64,000 nt of DNA. It comes from Formosa sp. L2A11 (GTDB lineage: Bacteria; Bacteroidota; Bacteroidia; Flavobacteriales; Flavobacteriaceae). Positions 26,348 through 35,026 of the stretch are shown here, one piece after another (position 1 is the first letter of the stretch; the number at the start of each line of letters is the position of its first letter). The DNA lies in assembly GCF_009796865.1 (NCBI RefSeq), contig NZ_CP047028.1, forward strand, positions 1,922,001 to 1,986,000, given 5' to 3'. A program made the position numbers and the translations under genes. The notes under the pieces are model-generated. The model was not told the DNA's origin. It saw only the letters and a program-made list of their open reading frames with translations, and did no database searches.

Positions 26348-27091
26348 ATGAGAAAATTATTTTTATTATTATTTATAAGTGTTTCCTTTAGCTCTATAGC
26401 ACAAACAAGTTTAAATACTTATAAATATGTGATTGTTCCAGAAACTTTCGATTTTTTAAAGAAACCAGACCTTTACCAAATGAATGCTTTAACTCAGTTT
26501 CTTTTAAATAAAGAAGGGTTTGTTGCCATTATGGAGTCTGATACTATGCCAGAAGATTTGAACTCTAATGGATGTTTGGCTTTACGTGCAGATGTTATTA
26601 ACGAATCTAGTTTGTTTACTACTAAAATAAAGTTATTATTAAAAGATTGTAAAAATGCTGTTGTTTTTGAAACAGCCTTAGGTACAACAAAAGAGAAAGA
26701 TTACAAAAAAGCATATCAAGCTGCATTAAGAGAAGCTTTCAAATCTTTTGATACTGTAAATTATGAATACCAGCCTAATACTCCTGCATTATTGCCTGTT
26801 TCTGCACCTGTAACAGAAACTGTTGCAACAACTACAGCGGTAACATCTAACACTGTTTCAGAAACCGTAGCTCCTGTGTCAGATATGTTATATGCGCAAC
26901 CAATTACTAACGGTTACCAATTAGTAGATAGTACACCTAAAGTGGTTTATACTTTGAAACAAACAAAAATGGAGGATGTATTTTTTGTTGTAGGTAAACA
27001 AGCAACTGTTCGTAAAACAGGCGACAAATGGGTTATCGAATTTTATGAAGGAGATACTTTAAAAGAAGAAACACTTAACGTGAAATTTTAA
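26348..27091 (+). CDS. Secreted protein of unknown function
   Basis: 247 aa. It has a signal peptide (MRKLFLLLFISVSFSSIAQ), then an alpha/beta domain (YKYVIVPETFDFLKKPDLYQMN...KEGFVAIMESD) of ~120 residues. A low-complexity Pro/Thr/Val/Ala linker (about 140-180) follows, and then a small beta-rich C-terminal domain (YTLKQTKMEDVFFVVGKQATVRK). No catalytic motif is recognised; the layout suggests a periplasmic binding or envelope-stress protein. A TACCTTTA box lies at 26323-26330. It is convergent with rarA, with only 13 bp between the stops and no terminator visible. Confidence 0.75.
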   Translation: MRKLFLLLFISVSFSSIAQTSLNTYKYVIVPETFDFLKKPDLYQMNALTQFLLNKEGFVAIMESDTMPEDLNSNGCLALRADVINESSLFTTKIKLLLKDCKNAVVFETALGTTKEKDYKKAYQAALREAFKSFDTVNYEYQPNTPALLPVSAPVTETVATTTAVTSNTVSETVAPVSDMLYAQPITNGYQLVDSTPKVVYTLKQTKMEDVFFVVGKQATVRKTGDKWVIEFYEGDTLKEETLNVKF

Positions 27092-27104
27092 TCGCGCAAC
27101 TTAC

Positions 27105-28382
27105 TTAATAACCATATTTAGCTTTCCAACGTTGCTTTAAAAAGTTTCTGTCAGATTGCTCTCTAGCATTAGCACCAGGCTCATACAGCTTGGTGTTTTC
27201 TATTTCGGCCGGTAAGAATTCTTGTTCGGCAAAATTGTTTGCATAGTTATGCGAATATTTATAATCTTCCCCATAACCTAACTCTTTCATAAGTTTAGTT
27301 GGTGCATTTCTTATCCCTAACGGAACAGATAAATCTCCTGTAGCTTTAACTAATTGTTGTGCCTTATTTATCGCTTCGTAAGCAGAATTGCTTTTTGCAG
27401 AACATGCCAAATACGTTGTGCATTGGCTTAATGTAATTCTGGATTCCGGATATCCAATTGCAGATACAGCTTGGAATGTATTGTTAGCGATAACTAAAGC
27501 GGTTGGGTTTGCGTTACCAATATCTTCACTGGCTAAAATTAAAAGTCGGCGGGCAATAAATTTTACATCTTCACCGCCTTCAATCATTCGTGCTAAATAA
27601 TACACCGCTGCATTAGGGTCACTTCCTCTAATAGATTTTATAAAAGCAGAAATAATATCGTAATGCTGTTCTCCTGTTTTATCGTAACGCACCGTATTGT
27701 TCTGTACTTTTTTAAGCACAATCTCATCTGTAATTACAATGTTTTCTTCTTCAAAGGTATTTACAATAAGTTCAAAAATATTCAGTAATTTTCTTCCATC
27801 ACCTCCAGAAAGACGCAATAAAGCAGCTGTTTCTTTAAGTTTTATGTTCTTTTCGGCTAAGAAGCTGTCTTTTTTAATTGCACGATGTAAAAGCTGCTCT
27901 AAATCATTTTTATCAAAAGCATTTAAAACATAAACTTGACAACGTGAGAGTAGGGCAGGAATGACTTCGAAACTCGGATTCTCTGTAGTTGCACCAATTA
28001 ACGTAACCCAACCTTTTTCTACAGCTTGTAATAAAGAATCTTGTTGCGATTTACTAAACCGGTGAATCTCGTCTATAAATAAAATAGGATTTTTAGTTGT
28101 AAATAAACCTCCGCTTTGTTTAGCCTTATCTATTACTTCTCGAATATCCTTTACGCCAGAATTTATCGCACTTAACGTGTAAAAAGGTCTGCCGGATTGT
28201 GTGGCAACAATATTTGCTAAAGTGGTTTTTCCTGTTCCTGGAGGTCCCCAAAATATCATAGATGAAATTAAGCCTTGTTTTAATTGTATGCGTAATGGGC
28301 CGTGTGGTCCAACAAGGTGAGTTTGGCTAATATAGTCGTCTAAAGTTTCAGGACGTAAACGTTCTGCTAAAGGTTCGTTCAT
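27105..28382 (-). CDS. rarA: Replication-associated recombination protein RarA (MgsA), AAA+ ATPase
   Basis: 425 aa. Clamp-loader-like AAA+ protein acting at stalled forks. Walker A is GPPGTGKTT near residue 45, Walker [15 protein letters not shown], sensor 1 [12 protein letters not shown]; the C-terminal MgsA tetramerisation domain includes [25 protein letters not shown]. Start and length match the family. A TAATTTTA box ends 4 nt before the ATG, so it is probably leaderless. Divergent from the rhomboid gene. Confidence 0.96.
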   Translation of the reverse strand: MNEPLAERLRPETLDDYISQTHLVGPHGPLRIQLKQGLISSMIFWGPPGTGKTTLANIVATQSGRPFYTLSAINSGVKDIREVIDKAKQSGGLFTTKNPILFIDEIHRFSKSQQDSLLQAVEKGWVTLIGATTENPSFEVIPALLSRCQVYVLNAFDKNDLEQLLHRAIKKDSFLAEKNIKLKETAALLRLSGGDGRKLLNIFELIVNTFEEENIVITDEIVLKKVQNNTVRYDKTGEQHYDIISAFIKSIRGSDPNAAVYYLARMIEGGEDVKFIARRLLILASEDIGNANPTALVIANNTFQAVSAIGYPESRITLSQCTTYLACSAKSNSAYEAINKAQQLVKATGDLSVPLGIRNAPTKLMKELGYGEDYKYSHNYANNFAEQEFLPAEIENTKLYEPGANAREQSDRNFLKQRWKAKYGY

Positions 28383-28386
28383 GTTG

Positions 28387-28394
28387 TAAAATTA
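28387..28394 (-). promoter_or_regulatory. Putative -7 box of rarA
   Basis: The minus strand reads TAATTTTA, ending 4 nt before the rarA ATG. Same spacing as for the UbiA-like, TPR and rlmB genes. Confidence 0.4.
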
Positions 28395-28491
28395 CTTATT
28401 TTTTAATGTTTTGAAATATTTAGCGACTGACATTTTATCATTAGTAGTGAAAACGGTTTACAATTTGATTATTTTTAATGAAATACAGTTT

Positions 28492-29244
28492 ATGAAACAA
28501 TACGACCATTTTAAATTCTCTAACGGCGTTCTTGCATATCCGCTTGCATTCGTGTTAATACTTTGGTATGTGTATTGGTTTGAAATTGAAACAAATATTT
28601 TTTTTAACACCCATGGTATTTACCCGCGTACATTGTCAGGTTTACAAGGTGTGGTTTTTAGTCCGTTTATTCATTCTGGAATTTCGCATTTATACCATAA
28701 TTCCATTCCGTTATTTGTTTTAAGTGTAGCTCTCTTTTATTTCTATAGACCTATTGCTTGGAAAGTTTTAGGTTATGGAATACTTGTGTCTGGGTTTTTA
28801 ACGTGGTGTATTGGCCGGCCGTCTTACCATATAGGAGCAAGTGGTTTAATTTATGTTTTAGTTAGTTTTATTTTTTTTAAAGGCGTTTTTGCAAAACATT
28901 ATAGACTGATTGCTTTATCGCTTTTAGTTGTGTTTTTATACGGAAGTATGATTTGGTATGTGTTACCAGTACAAGAAGGTGTGTCTTGGGAAGGCCATTT
29001 GTCGGGGTTGATTACAGGTTTGCTTTTTGCTTTAGTTTTTAAGAAACAAATAGCAAAACCAAAACAGTTTGCTTGGGAAAAAGAAGATTATAATGAAGAC
29101 GAAGATCCCTTTTTAAAACAATTTGATTCTGATGGGAATTTTATAGAGTTTAAACCAGAAGAGGAGAACGATACTTTAGATGATCCTTCTACAGTCTATA
29201 TTTATACCTTTAAAGAAAATAAGGACAGTGATATGTTAGATTAA
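28492..29244 (+). CDS. Rhomboid family intramembrane serine protease
   Basis: 250 aa from the ATG at 28492 (MKQYDHFKFSNGVLAYPLAF); a longer in-frame start at 28411 would run through promoter-like sequence. There are about six membrane segments. The rhomboid signature is complete: HSGISHLYHNSIPLF (first loop and helix), the catalytic serine in GASGLIYVL, and the catalytic histidine in WEGHLSGLITG. A ~60-residue acidic cytoplasmic tail follows. It cleaves single-pass membrane proteins within the bilayer; the substrate is unknown. Divergent from rarA. Confidence 0.92.
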   Translation: MKQYDHFKFSNGVLAYPLAFVLILWYVYWFEIETNIFFNTHGIYPRTLSGLQGVVFSPFIHSGISHLYHNSIPLFVLSVALFYFYRPIAWKVLGYGILVSGFLTWCIGRPSYHIGASGLIYVLVSFIFFKGVFAKHYRLIALSLLVVFLYGSMIWYVLPVQEGVSWEGHLSGLITGLLFALVFKKQIAKPKQFAWEKEDYNEDEDPFLKQFDSDGNFIEFKPEEENDTLDDPSTVYIYTFKENKDSDMLD

Positions 29245-29269
29245 GTATAATCTGTTATTATTATTATTA

Positions 29270-29304
29270 TAAAAAACAAGACTGCTTAAAATTAAGCAGT
29301 CTTG
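29270..29304 (-). terminator. Terminator of SusC/D operon 1
   Basis: The hairpin CAAGACTGCTT...AAGCAGTCTTG is followed on the minus strand by a T6 run. It lies 68 bp past the SusD stop. On the plus strand the T-run is missing. Confidence 0.82.
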
Positions 29305-29371
29305 AAAATGACTAATTACAGAAGTAATTAAATAAATAAGTTGTTACAAAATATGGTGGAAATTAATAATT

Positions 29372-30751
29372 TTAATATCCATCATTTTGTGTCAAATTAG
29401 AATTTGTATCTATATCGTTTTGTGGAATTGGATAAGCAAGACGAAAATCTCCATAGCTTATTGTTGATGTAAAGTTTTGTTGTAGAGATGTTTTTTCTAT
29501 GTCTTGTCCAGTACGCATTAAATCATCAAATCTAAAACCTTCAAACATTAATTCTTTACGACGTTCATCTAAAATAGCATCTTTGGTTATAGTTGTTAAG
29601 CCAGCTAAACCTCTGTTAGTTCTAAGTGAGTTTAATTCGCTTAAACCTCCTCCTGTAGATTCGTATAACGCTTCTGCATAATTTAAAATAATCTCTTCGT
29701 AACGAATAACTGGGATGTTATCTGAGCCATTGATGTCTGGATATTTGTATAAGTTACGTAACATTGTTCCTTCGTAACCTAAAATATCTGCTCTCACATC
29801 ATTTGGTTCAAAAATATTTATAACGTCATCTAGTACTTGTACGTCACCATAACTACCACTATCTCCAAGTCTGTAAATAAAACCTATACTATCGCTACTT
29901 AAGTTATCTGAACTTGTATATGCAAGTTCAAAAATTGAATTTTGTTGGCTTCCTGCAGACCAAGAACTAACATAATTCTCTGCAGAGACCATGCTATATA
30001 AACCAGAATTAATTACGGCTTCAGAAGCAGCGATTGCGTCGTCCCACATTTCGAAATAAATAGCCACTCTAGATTCAATTGCTTTGGCAGTGTATTTAGA
30101 CATTGTAATTTTAGTCGTATCGTAATAATCATCACTCATCATATCAAAAGCAGTTTGTAGGTCTGCCATGATAGCGGTAACGTTTTCAGAATAAGTCGAT
30201 CTACTTGGGTATAAATCTTCTCCTTTATATTCTGTTACGTAAGGTATTCCTAAAGTTCCTCCAGTATTCATTTGTCCGTATTGTTTTAATAAATCAAAAT
30301 GTACTAGAGCTCTCAAAGCATAAGCTTCTCCCTGAATATGGTATCCTTCTTCTAATTCACTAGTGTCTGTAGCTAATGTAGTTACGTCTTGTGCAATAAT
30401 TACGTTTGCAATTGCAATAGCTTCATAAGCTTCGTCGTAAAAATAACCTGTATTAGAGTTATAGGCAAATGAAGCTTGAGTAGTAAAACGTCCTGAATTA
30501 CCATTAGAGAAACAGTTGTCTGTTCTAACTTCATTATTTATAATATAATCTCTACCGTAATATCCGCTTTCTGTTAAGTATTCGTAGGCACCTAACATTA
30601 ATCCCGAAATATTATTTATTGAGTTTATACCATCTTCAACCGATTTGTTTTGTTCTAGAGAAGGGTCTAAATCTTCGGTAGTACATGAGCCTATAGTAAG
30701 CACTAAGGTTGCTGCCACTAGAATTCTATATATGTGTTTTATGTTTTTCAT
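29372..30751 (-). CDS. RagB/SusD family outer-membrane lipoprotein (pair 1)
   Basis: 459 aa from the ATG at 30751. Lipoprotein signal with lipobox IGSC (VLTIGSCTTED), so it is anchored at the outer membrane. The SusD fold is marked by TPR-like helices (EAYALRALVHFDLLKQYGQ), the IPYVTEY segment and the C-terminal ERRKELMFEGFRFDDLMRTGQ, typical of the RagB group. It closes the SusC pore and binds the nutrient at the surface. It begins 6 bp after the SusC stop. No partner enzyme is nearby to suggest the ligand. Confidence 0.94.
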   Translation of the reverse strand: MKNIKHIYRILVAATLVLTIGSCTTEDLDPSLEQNKSVEDGINSINNISGLMLGAYEYLTESGYYGRDYIINNEVRTDNCFSNGNSGRFTTQASFAYNSNTGYFYDEAYEAIAIANVIIAQDVTTLATDTSELEEGYHIQGEAYALRALVHFDLLKQYGQMNTGGTLGIPYVTEYKGEDLYPSRSTYSENVTAIMADLQTAFDMMSDDYYDTTKITMSKYTAKAIESRVAIYFEMWDDAIAASEAVINSGLYSMVSAENYVSSWSAGSQQNSIFELAYTSSDNLSSDSIGFIYRLGDSGSYGDVQVLDDVINIFEPNDVRADILGYEGTMLRNLYKYPDINGSDNIPVIRYEEIILNYAEALYESTGGGLSELNSLRTNRGLAGLTTITKDAILDERRKELMFEGFRFDDLMRTGQDIEKTSLQQNFTSTISYGDFRLAYPIPQNDIDTNSNLTQNDGY

Positions 30752-30757
30752 AGTCAA

Positions 30758-33700
30758 TTAAAAATTTACGTTAACACCAAAGATTAATGATTTTGTAGGA
30801 GGTGTTTCTAAACCTGTAAAACCATCAGCATTTACTTCTGGATCATATTTTAAATAATCACTTTTAACCCAAGTATACGGATTTGTAGCTCTAACAAAAA
30901 TTCTTGCAGATTGTAAACCTACAATAGAATTTACGCTATCTGGAAGGTTGTATCCAAACGTAATATCTTTAATTCTGAAGTAATCTCCATCATATAAAAA
31001 TTTACTGTTTTGTTGCCATGGCGTAGTTGAGTACGTCATTTTTCCAAAACGTGTTTCGTCTCCTGGTTGTTGCCATCTGTCTAAGATCGCATCAACACCT
31101 TGGTAATATAATGTTGTAAATAAGTCCGTACCATTGGTATATCTAGCCCAATCTTCGTAAACTTTGTGACCTCCAGCATAGTAAGAAGATACATTCAAGA
31201 AGAAGTTATATGCTTCTATGTTTAAATTTAGACCTGCTGTAAAAGTTGGTAGAGCACTACCGCCTTGCCAAGATTGGTTAGCTTCAGTATAAATATTTGT
31301 AGTTTCACCATCTTTTCCATCAATATAATATAAGTCTTCACCTGTTTGAGTGTCTACGCCAGCCGAAGAAACCATATACCAACCATAGGCAGCATGTCCA
31401 GATTCAACTCTTTGAGTCGTACCGCTTATTACAGTTTCTTCTCCCGAGTTGTCTTCATACATTTTAAGAACTTCATTTTTATTTGTAGCAAAATTACCAC
31501 CTATAGATACAAATACGTTTTCAGAACGTACGATATCAGCATTAAACTCAAACTCAAATCCTTTGTTTTCCATTTCTCCAACATTAGCAATTTGAGAAGA
31601 GAATCCAGAAGTAAAAGGTAAGTTTACATTAAGTAACATGTCTTCAGTTCTTCTGTTGTAGTAAGTAAGTGTAGTTGTAAATCTATTATTGAAAAATCCT
31701 AGATCTAAACCAACATCTACAGCTTTAGATGTTTCCCATGATAAACCATCTGCTCCGAATGTATCTAAGTAAATAGCAGAAGTTCCGTTATAATCACCAT
31801 CATATCCAAGTAGTGATTGGTATTGGTTTATAGAAATATCTGCATTACCTGTTAAACCATATGATCCTCTTAATTTTAATGTGCTTAACCAAGAAGAGTC
31901 TGCTAGAAAAGCTTCCTTGTGTACGTTCCAAGCTGTACCTACAGACCAGAAAGTTCCCCATCTGTTATCTGCATCAAATCTTGAACTTCCTTCTCTACGA
32001 ATGGTTGCATCGAAAACATATTTTCCTTGGTAACCACTATAGTGCATTAATCCGGTGTAAGATGCAATTGCCCAATCTGTAAAATATGAATTAGCACTTG
32101 TTGGTGTACCTGCAGAGTTGAGGTTTGTTAAACCATCGTCTGCAAAGTTTTCTGCTTCTCCTTCAAGATAATTATATCTGTTTTTTTGATATTCTTGTAA
32201 TACTTTAAAATTTAAACTATGGTCTTCGTTTATAGCGAGTAGATAATCTAAATTATTTTGGAATACATAATTTGTTCTTGTGCTATTCGCTTGCCAACCG
32301 TAACCATTTGTAGACGCACCATCTCCATCAATTCTGTTTCGGTATCTTTTATAGTTATATAATTGCAAATCTATAGCAACCGTAGTGTTAAAAGTTAAGT
32401 TTGAAATTGGTAACTCCCACTTAAGTGTATTGTTAGAACTTATTCTAGTAAATTTAGAGTCGTCTATATCTTCTTGTGCAATTAAAAGCGGGTTAGGAAG
32501 TGATGTCTCTAAATTTATATTTCCTTCGTCGTCATATGGTTGGTCTGTTGCAGGCATAAAGAATTTAACAGCTCTAGGTGAAGAAAAATAGGCGCTTGTT
32601 TCTAGTAAACCATCTTGGTAAGAGTACGATCCTGAGTTTCTTGTAGAAAACGTAATTTTATCTGAAAAATCTTTAGTTAAATTTACTTGTCCAGTAAATC
32701 TTTGAAAATCTGACCCGATAACAGTTGCTTCTTGATCGTAATATCCAACCGAAGTAAAGAATGAGTATGTTTCGTCTCCACCACTCGCAGATAAGTTATA
32801 TTCCATTAATGGTGCATCTTTATTGGTAATAACATCACCCCAATTTCCTTCTGGTCTGCCTGCAGCATTCCATGTAGCATATACACCTCCGTCTAAATTG
32901 TTATCCTCACTAAATGCTTGGGCTCCATCAAGATCAAAACCATAATCTGCTCCATATGTGTTGTAAACAGATTCGTAATATAACATTTCTCTTTCTGCAC
33001 CAGTTAATACTTGTGGTCCATCCACAGCATCGTTAGAAAACCCGTAAGAAGAATTAAAGTTGAATTGTGTTTTTCCAGATTTACCACTTTTAGTTGTGAT
33101 AACAATTACACCATTAGCTCCTCTAGCTCCGTATGCAGCAGTAGCAGAAGCGTCTTTTAATACGGTAATACTTTCAACATTATTTGAGTTTATAGATGCT
33201 AATGGAGAAAAAGAAGAGCCTGAAGTTGTGCTATTTGCAGCCGCACTAGATACAGGAACACCATCTATAACATATAAAGGCTCGTTACCTGCTGTAAGTG
33301 AACTTCTACCTCTAATTCTAACATCTGAAGTGGATCCAGGTGTTCCGGAGTCAACATTAAAAGTTAAACCTGCAACTTTACCTTGAAGTACTTGGTCTAT
33401 TGTAGAAACAGGTACTTGTTCGAATGCTGCACTTTCTAATTGGACTGTAGAACCCGTAAGTTCTGTTCGGCTAGTTTTAGTATATCCCATTAATACGATT
33501 TCATCTAATGCAGACGCATCTTCTTCTAAGGTAATATTAATTGTGGTTGATGTTCCAACCGTTTTTTCTTGAGATTTATATCCCACAAAACTAAATGTTA
33601 TTGTTTCTCCAGATGATGCCGAAATAGAATATTTACCATCAAAATCTGATGAAGTTCCTGCTTTAGACCCTTTTACCATTATAGTTGTTCCGGGTAGAGG

Positions 33701-33808
33701 TAACCCATCCGGTCCTGTTATAGAACCTGTAATTGTTTTTTGTTGTGCATAAGTAAAATGAACAAACAGTAGTAGGAGTGTTAAAACTCCATAAACTTTT
33801 CTTTTCAT
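30758..33808 (-). CDS. SusC/RagA family TonB-linked outer-membrane transporter (pair 1)
   Basis: 1016 aa. Signal peptide (MKRKVYGVLTLLLLFVHFTYAQ), carboxypeptidase-D-like regulatory domain (~24-100, SITGPDGLPLPGTTI), TonB-box-like DEIVLMGY, plug (~115-230, with PLYVIDGVPV and GARGANGVIVITTK) and a 22-strand barrel ending GVNVNF. There is no N-terminal STN domain, so it does not signal to an ECF/FecR system. Its N-terminus diverges from the other four SusC proteins here. A hairpin at codons 7-12 and a conserved leader sit at the 5' end. It imports an unknown nutrient with its SusD. Confidence 0.95.
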   Translation of the reverse strand: MKRKVYGVLTLLLLFVHFTYAQQKTITGSITGPDGLPLPGTTIMVKGSKAGTSSDFDGKYSISASSGETITFSFVGYKSQEKTVGTSTTINITLEEDASALDEIVLMGYTKTSRTELTGSTVQLESAAFEQVPVSTIDQVLQGKVAGLTFNVDSGTPGSTSDVRIRGRSSLTAGNEPLYVIDGVPVSSAAANSTTSGSSFSPLASINSNNVESITVLKDASATAAYGARGANGVIVITTKSGKSGKTQFNFNSSYGFSNDAVDGPQVLTGAEREMLYYESVYNTYGADYGFDLDGAQAFSEDNNLDGGVYATWNAAGRPEGNWGDVITNKDAPLMEYNLSASGGDETYSFFTSVGYYDQEATVIGSDFQRFTGQVNLTKDFSDKITFSTRNSGSYSYQDGLLETSAYFSSPRAVKFFMPATDQPYDDEGNINLETSLPNPLLIAQEDIDDSKFTRISSNNTLKWELPISNLTFNTTVAIDLQLYNYKRYRNRIDGDGASTNGYGWQANSTRTNYVFQNNLDYLLAINEDHSLNFKVLQEYQKNRYNYLEGEAENFADDGLTNLNSAGTPTSANSYFTDWAIASYTGLMHYSGYQGKYVFDATIRREGSSRFDADNRWGTFWSVGTAWNVHKEAFLADSSWLSTLKLRGSYGLTGNADISINQYQSLLGYDGDYNGTSAIYLDTFGADGLSWETSKAVDVGLDLGFFNNRFTTTLTYYNRRTEDMLLNVNLPFTSGFSSQIANVGEMENKGFEFEFNADIVRSENVFVSIGGNFATNKNEVLKMYEDNSGEETVISGTTQRVESGHAAYGWYMVSSAGVDTQTGEDLYYIDGKDGETTNIYTEANQSWQGGSALPTFTAGLNLNIEAYNFFLNVSSYYAGGHKVYEDWARYTNGTDLFTTLYYQGVDAILDRWQQPGDETRFGKMTYSTTPWQQNSKFLYDGDYFRIKDITFGYNLPDSVNSIVGLQSARIFVRATNPYTWVKSDYLKYDPEVNADGFTGLETPPTKSLIFGVNVNF
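33775..33790 (-). promoter_or_regulatory. mRNA hairpin in signal-peptide codons of susC 1
   Basis: The inverted repeat GGAGT / ACTCC with a 6-nt loop lies at +19 to +34 of the coding sequence. The sequence differs from the hairpin in the other susC genes, but the place is nearly the same. Confidence 0.35.
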
Positions 33809-33820
33809 ATGATTTTAGGT

Positions 33821-33884
33821 TGAATTAGTTTTTGCTAAAATCTTAATTATATGTTAATAAATCTACAAAAGTTAACTAAAATTT
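33821..33884 (-). promoter_or_regulatory. Conserved susC leader/promoter block 1
   Basis: On the plus strand it carries GAATTAGT, CTAAAATCTTAAT, GTTAATAA and GTTAACTAAAATTT in the same order and spacing as the leaders of the other four susC genes. It may be the core promoter; a clean TAnnTTTG is lacking. Confidence 0.5.
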
Positions 33885-34037
33885 ATGAACGTGTTAATTT
33901 TTTGCGAAATATATAGATATTTGTGAAATATCAATGAAAAATTATCTGATTGATGCCTTTTTTTAAATAGTTTTCAATGATTTCCCTTCCTTTTACAACT
34001 CTATTTGCATTTTTTTAACTCTCTAATTGGTTAAAAT

Positions 34038-34051
34038 TGACATAATTGTCA
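34038..34051. promoter_or_regulatory. Palindrome TGACATAATTGTCA upstream of susC 1
   Basis: A perfect TGACA-N4-TGTCA inverted repeat 230-243 bp upstream of the susC 1 start. Matching sites occur at the same distance upstream of susC 2 and susC 3. Probable transcription-factor operator. Confidence 0.5.
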
Positions 34052-34188
34052 GTTTTAATTCTAATTAGAACTTCTAATGGTGTTTTTTTTGTAATTGTTT
34101 AAGGGTGTGTTTAATAGTATTACATATTCATTTTAAAGTTTTATTAATGTTTTGTGATTAATCTAGGCTTGTTTTTTTTGTAAAAGGC

Positions 34189-34227
34189 ATAAAAAAAAGG
34201 AGATTGATTTAAAATCAATCTCCTTTT
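34189..34227 (-). terminator. Terminator of SusC/D operon 2
   Basis: The hairpin AAAGGAGATTGATTT...AATCAATCTCCTTT is followed by T8 on the minus strand. It lies 22 bp past the lipoprotein gene stop. Confidence 0.87.
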
Positions 34228-34248
34228 AGGATAAGTTTTATTATTTAA

Positions 34249-34992
34249 TTAATCGAAAACTTGAAATGAAGTTGAGGTTGAATCTCCAAAATCTCCTCCA
34301 CCTGAAGCATATTCTGTATCATTTAAAGTTAAAGTAAATGCTCCAGGAGAAACTAAGCCATCTCCATAAGCATCGTATACTACTAAACTATAACATCTTC
34401 CGTCGCATAGTGTAACTGGAGCACTGAAAGAAGCTGTTCCGTCTGCAAATGCTTCACTTGGACCAGAGGTAACAACGTTTCCTTCAACGTCAAGAATTTC
34501 ATAAGATATTTCACTAGCGTAACTATCAAAAGTAAAATCAATAGTACCACTTACTTCTAATTCACAAGTGTCACTTGGTTTTTGATAAAATGTTAGAGTA
34601 GAAGAGTTTCCTGGATTTACGCCTTCATAAGGCATTAATTTTAATCCTAAATCATTAAAGCAATCTAAATTAACATCTGCTAAATTAACGGTGAAAACAC
34701 CTGCATTACTGTTTGCTGGTATTGTAACAGTTGTAGGAACTTCATAAGAGTCAGCGTCTGCTGTTGTTAGGTCTAAATCTACCACGATATCAAATACACG
34801 ATCGGTACTAGATATTGTTGTGCTATAAACTGTAATTTCTTTAGTTGCTGTACTTCCCGGATCTACAGAAGATTGATAAGTAGCATCACTAAAGGTTACA
34901 TAATCAAGAGACGATTCAAATTGATCATCATCACAATTAAGTAATAGAGTTGATGAGAGTATTATTAAAAATATATTTGCTATTTTTTTCAT
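34249..34992 (-). CDS. SusE-position surface lipoprotein (operon 2)
   Basis: 247 aa. The lipoprotein signal MKKIANIFLIILSSTLLLNC has the lipobox cysteine at residue 20. The rest is beta-rich: an N-terminal Calx-beta-like stretch (VPTTVTIPANSNAGVFTVNL), then a C-terminal domain with LCDGRCYSLVVYDAYGDGL, a pattern common in secreted flavobacterial proteins. As third gene of the operon, 34 bp after susD, it takes the place where SusE/SusF-type surface binding proteins are found. It probably binds the nutrient imported by pair 2. The ligand is unknown. Confidence 0.75.
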   Translation of the reverse strand: MKKIANIFLIILSSTLLLNCDDDQFESSLDYVTFSDATYQSSVDPGSTATKEITVYSTTISSTDRVFDIVVDLDLTTADADSYEVPTTVTIPANSNAGVFTVNLADVNLDCFNDLGLKLMPYEGVNPGNSSTLTFYQKPSDTCELEVSGTIDFTFDSYASEISYEILDVEGNVVTSGPSEAFADGTASFSAPVTLCDGRCYSLVVYDAYGDGLVSPGAFTLTLNDTEYASGGGDFGDSTSTSFQVFD

Positions 34993-35026
34993 GAGTTTTT
35001 ATATTTTTTGAATTTAAGTCTAATGC

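Larger units (their letters stand above)
33809..34248. other. Upstream region of susC 1
   Basis: 440 bp, very AT-rich, without a gene. It holds the conserved susC leader (33821-33884), the palindrome at 34038-34051 and the terminator of operon 2 (34189-34227). The stretch between leader and palindrome is partly similar to the same region of susC 2 (for example CTGATT...CCTTCCTTTTAC versus CTGATTT...GATTCCTTACT). Confidence 0.7.

Noticed and set aside
29256..29271. (TTA)5 tract after the rhomboid gene as a phase-variable promoter
   Set aside because: It is downstream of one gene and adjoins a terminator of the other, so no promoter role is apparent.
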